Shown: in pieces, positions 4,909-6,939 of the stretch
Layout: each line of letters opens with the position of its first letter
Position numbering within the stretch: position 1 is the first letter of the stretch
Assembly: GCA_005800255.1 (NCBI GenBank)
Contig: SYGW01000002.1
Coordinates: 1 to 6,939 of the forward strand
From: Nitrospiraceae bacterium
GTDB taxonomy: Bacteria > Nitrospirota > Nitrospiria > Nitrospirales > Nitrospiraceae
Direction of reading: 5' to 3'
DNA length: 6,939 nucleotides
Made by a program: the position numbers and the translations under genes
Notes under the pieces: model-generated
Seen by the model: only the letters and a program-made list of their open reading frames with translations
The model's database searches: none
What the model was told of the DNA's origin: nothing

Positions 4909-5937
4909 ATGAAAAGGTTTATGGCGTTGAGTTTCATTGCGGCTATCGGGCTATCGGGCTTCAGCCTGGGCTGGGCGGACGAGGGGCCTCCGATGGGCCC
5001 CCGGACCATTGTCGTGGCGCTCGACGGGACGGGAGATTTCCAGTCCCTTCAAGAGGCGGTGGATGCAGCCAAGAAAGGCGACACCGTTTTCGTCAAGGCA
5101 GGCCGGTATGCTCAGGACGTGACCATTCACAGCAAAGAGAAGATCAAGTTCGTCGGAGCCGGCGTCGATCAGGTGACGATTCTGGGGCGCGACATCGTGG
5201 TGGGCGCGCTCCACGTCGGGAAGTGGCCCTATGGGGCGACGGACATTGAAATCAGCGATATGACGATCAACGATCATGGCGGCCATGCGGTCGGCCTGTT
5301 CAATGGACAAGGGCTGATCCTCCGCCGGCTCACCATCAACGGGATGTTGTTCAGCCAGCAGGTCCATGATGTGCGGATCGAAGACTGTCTCATCGGCGGG
5401 AGCGAAACGACCGGCGTGCAGTTTGCCGACTCAGAGGCGGTCATGGCCGGGAACGTTATCCATGATAACGACCATGGGGTCTCGATTGCCGGCAAGTCCA
5501 ACGTGCGGTTGGAGCGGAATGTGATTACGCGGAGTCTTTTTGAAGCGGTGGTGGTCAGTGGCCAGGCCCGCGCCGCGATCGTGAGCAATACCTTGGTCAA
5601 GAACGGCGGAGGGGCGGCGTTTCTCGGGCAATCCCAGAGCGACGTCACTGGCAACGTGGTGGGGCTGAACGGAGTGGGGTTTCTGATCGCACACTCCAGT
5701 CAGACCAGCACGTCGTTTAATGCGTTCTACAACAGGGAGGGGGATTATCTTCGGCCTGGCAACCCGGCCCAGCCGGCTCCGGAGCTCAAGGCCCTGTCAG
5801 ATATTATCGGGGACCCCTCCTTTATTGACCCGGTCCATGACGATTTCCGCCTACGCATGGATACGCCGCTTCTCAAGATCGGTCGGTTTCCCTACCTGGG
5901 CGCCCTGGCTCCAGTTGCCAGTGCTGCTACGCGATAG
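4909..5937 (+). CDS. Exported right-handed parallel beta-helix repeat protein
   Basis: The 342-residue product has a signal peptide (MKRF, hydrophobic to about residue 21, likely cleavage after GWA at 23). Residues 33-56 (TIVVALDGTGDFQSLQEAVD and onward) resemble the N-terminal cap of pectinesterase-like and NosD-like beta-helix proteins. GDTVFVKAGRY (58-67) and IKFVGAGVDQVTILG (79-93) are the typical first coils. Repeating coils follow, with patterns such as IEISDMTIND, LILRRLTING, VRIEDCLIGG, AVMAGNVIHDND, VRLERNVITRS, AAIVSNTLVKN and DVTGNVVGLNG (about 113-255). The C-terminal GDPSFIDPVHDDFRLRMDTP (301-320) is common at the end of such proteins. I cannot identify a catalytic centre of pectate lyase or pectinesterase, so a carbohydrate-binding or structural role outside the cytoplasm is as likely as an enzymatic one. 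It appears complete. Confidence 0.85.
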   Translation: MKRFMALSFIAAIGLSGFSLGWADEGPPMGPRTIVVALDGTGDFQSLQEAVDAAKKGDTVFVKAGRYAQDVTIHSKEKIKFVGAGVDQVTILGRDIVVGALHVGKWPYGATDIEISDMTINDHGGHAVGLFNGQGLILRRLTINGMLFSQQVHDVRIEDCLIGGSETTGVQFADSEAVMAGNVIHDNDHGVSIAGKSNVRLERNVITRSLFEAVVVSGQARAAIVSNTLVKNGGGAAFLGQSQSDVTGNVVGLNGVGFLIAHSSQTSTSFNAFYNREGDYLRPGNPAQPAPELKALSDIIGDPSFIDPVHDDFRLRMDTPLLKIGRFPYLGALAPVASAATR

Positions 5938-6005
5938 AGCAATAAACAGCATTGAGTCAATAGGATAGAGACTTGCCGTCAGGCGGGTCCTCCATGTACT
6001 ATGCT

Positions 6006-6011
6006 TAAAAT
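6006..6011 (+). promoter_or_regulatory. Possible -10 box upstream of the small orphan gene
   Basis: TAAAAT matches the -10 consensus at five of six bases. I find no credible -35 at 16-18 bases upstream, so support is weak. It would start transcription near 6018, giving a leader of about 76 bases to the GTG at 6094. Confidence 0.2.
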
Positions 6012-6081
6012 GTAGCGCAAATTGATGGCCCGTAAGTTTCTGGCGTGGGAATTGCTCTACTCCTTCTGCAGTCAAACAACC

Positions 6082-6086
6082 AGGAG
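6082..6086 (+). promoter_or_regulatory. Ribosome binding site that decides the start of the small orphan gene
   Basis: AGGAG ends seven bases before the GTG at 6094, which is a near-ideal arrangement. The in-frame alternatives further upstream (TTG 6022, ATG 6025) have no such site. Confidence 0.65.
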
Positions 6087-6093
6087 CGCGACC

Positions 6094-6279
6094 GTGGCAA
6101 GTTATCGACAAGAGCATGAAAAAACAGGAGGAGACGGAATCCAGTCTCTCGACGATATCGAGTCCGGCAAGCTGGTCGGTGCCGTGCTGCCCATGTCAGA
6201 AAAGGCGCAGATCCAAATGCGCAATAGCATCGAAGTGATCGATTATCTCCTCAATCAAGAACGCGTCATCTGGAGCTAA
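6094..6279 (+). CDS. Small hypothetical protein (61 residues)
   Basis: I do not recognise this protein. The frame is open from at least 6022. I start it at the GTG at 6094 because AGGAG stands seven bases upstream and the extra N-terminal residues of the longer form (starting MARKFLAWELLY) look neither like a domain nor like a good signal peptide. The product is hydrophilic, starts ASYRQEHEKTGGDG, and its second half (about 35-58, SEKAQIQMRNSIEVIDYLLN) looks amphipathic and helical. It has no cysteine, membrane span or known motif. If translated from 6025 it would have 84 residues, including one cysteine. It is a possible cytoplasmic regulator or binding partner, but nothing in the sequence shows this. 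Confidence 0.5.
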   Translation: MASYRQEHEKTGGDGIQSLDDIESGKLVGAVLPMSEKAQIQMRNSIEVIDYLLNQERVIWS

Positions 6280-6328
6280 CAAGCTCTCGCGCTGCCCCTT
6301 CAATCAATCTCCGATCCAACGTGTCCCC

Positions 6329-6357
6329 TTGACAGGCCGGGCGGGCCTTCGTACGCT
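6329..6357 (+). promoter_or_regulatory. Candidate promoter of the GlcG/HbpS-family gene
   Basis: A perfect TTGACA (6329-6334) is followed after 17 bases by TACGCT (6352-6357), a weak -10 with three consensus matches. Transcription would start near 6364, giving a leader of about 33 bases that contains AGGAG (6384-6388), eight bases before the ATG. Between the boxes lies the inverted repeat AGGCC-GGGCG-GGCCT (6334-6348), which could be an operator. Confidence 0.5.
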
Positions 6358-6396
6358 CTCGCCAGACTGATTCATCTGCAACCAGGAGATAGACCC

Positions 6397-6939
6397 ATGG
6401 TATATGCCCACGCGCAGCATCGGCTTTCTGTCACTGTGGCCTGCCGTCTTATGATCGTGGCATCGCTTGCGCTGCTGCCTGTCGCGGCGCCGGCTGCCGA
6501 TGAACTGACGAAAGAGTTGGTCTTGCCGGCAGGGATGGCTAGCAAGGCGATTCAGGCATCGTTAGAGGCCTGCAAAAAAGACGGGTATTATAAGGTAAGC
6601 GTGTCGGTCGTGGATCGAGCCGGCGTGTTGCGTGCCATGGTCAGAGCCGATGGGGCCGGGCCCCATACGATCGATAGCAGCAGGAAGAAGGCCTATACCG
6701 CTGCCAGTCTGCGCCGTCCGACGACCGAGTTGGCGGAGTTGATCAATAAGGTGCCGACCCTGCAGGCCCTTCGCGAGATGAACGATCAGGTGTTGATTCT
6801 GGGGGGCGGCTTGCCGATCGAGATCGGCGGCGAGGTGGTCGGAGGGATCGGTGTCGGCGGAGCGCCAGGCGCGCATCTGGATGATGCCTGCGCTCAGGCG
6901 GGGCTGGACGCGATCGGCGCCGCGCAGAAAATTCCGGCA
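6397..6939 (+). CDS. Exported GlcG/HbpS-family (DUF336) protein, 3' end outside window
   Basis: The frame is open for 181 residues to the window edge. A signal peptide is visible: a long n-region to Arg17, hydrophobic LMIVASLALLPVAA (18-31), and cleavage probably after APA (33). The mature part carries the family's hallmarks: VSVVDRAGVLRAMVRADGA (69-87), SRKKAYTAASLRRPT (95-109), GGGLPIEIGGEVVGGIGVGG (136-155), APG (156-158), and DDACAQAGLDAI (162-173). Members bind haem or related ligands or accompany small-molecule metabolism; the extracellular Streptomyces HbpS binds haem. Haem binding here is not shown by the sequence. Family members end soon after the DDACA/AGL segment, so little is probably missing. 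The start is supported by AGGAG eight bases upstream and a TTGACA promoter-like element. Confidence 0.88.
   Translation, partial: MVYAHAQHRLSVTVACRLMIVASLALLPVAAPAADELTKELVLPAGMASKAIQASLEACKKDGYYKVSVSVVDRAGVLRAMVRADGAGPHTIDSSRKKAYTAASLRRPTTELAELINKVPTLQALREMNDQVLILGGGLPIEIGGEVVGGIGVGGAPGAHLDDACAQAGLDAIGAAQKIPA

Noticed and set aside
5951..5961. Palindrome ATTGAGTCAAT after the beta-helix gene
   Set aside because: It has five-base arms only, no T-run and no promoter beside it; too short to call an operator or terminator.
6022..6093. Upstream starts (TTG 6022, ATG 6025) of the small orphan gene
   Set aside because: There is no Shine-Dalgarno sequence, while the GTG at 6094 has AGGAG at ideal distance.

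Overview
The window looks like chromosome from a GC-rich Gram-negative bacterium. The closest match I can suggest is Nitrospira or another member of the Nitrospirota. This rests on the style of the proteins, the mix of secreted proteins with housekeeping genes, and an intergenic repeat that resembles ones I associate with Nitrospira genomes. That assignment is an inference and no search was possible. I saw no rRNA, tRNA, CRISPR array, transposase or phage gene.

Layout from left to right. On the minus strand, a secreted protein with eight cysteines (675-1040) runs almost directly into queG (1-672, cut by the window edge), which encodes the enzyme for the last step of queuosine synthesis. A 289-base divergent spacer (1041-1329) holds copy 1 of a folded repeat, a short inverted repeat and promoter-like boxes for both directions. 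On the plus strand follows a secreted SRPBCC-fold protein (1330-1890). It converges on a minus-strand group, coaE (4222-4824), trxB (3244-4170) and thiI (1925-3103). These encode dephospho-CoA kinase, thioredoxin reductase and the tRNA 4-thiouridine sulfurtransferase. Copy 2 of the repeat lies between trxB and thiI. From a divergent promoter region shared with coaE, a secreted parallel beta-helix protein (4909-5937) reads to the right. It is followed by a 61-residue orphan (6094-6279) and a secreted GlcG/HbpS-family protein (6397 to beyond the right edge).

How the genes fit together. The minus-strand genes cover tRNA modification (queG, thiI), thiol redox (trxB) and CoA synthesis (coaE). TrxB could supply the reduced thioredoxin that helps turn over the disulfide formed in ThiI catalysis, but this link is inferred. 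The plus-strand genes mostly encode exported proteins and do not form an obvious pathway.

The most interesting structure is non-coding. Two copies of a repeat of about 125 bp, roughly 2 kb apart, fold on themselves, and the differences between them are compensated in the opposing arms. Two other points deserve attention. A seven-base tandem repeat sits in frame inside queG. Several genes also have a -10-like box so close to the start codon that their mRNAs may lack a leader. I did not find a convincing new multi-gene system; most of the window is housekeeping and exported proteins.
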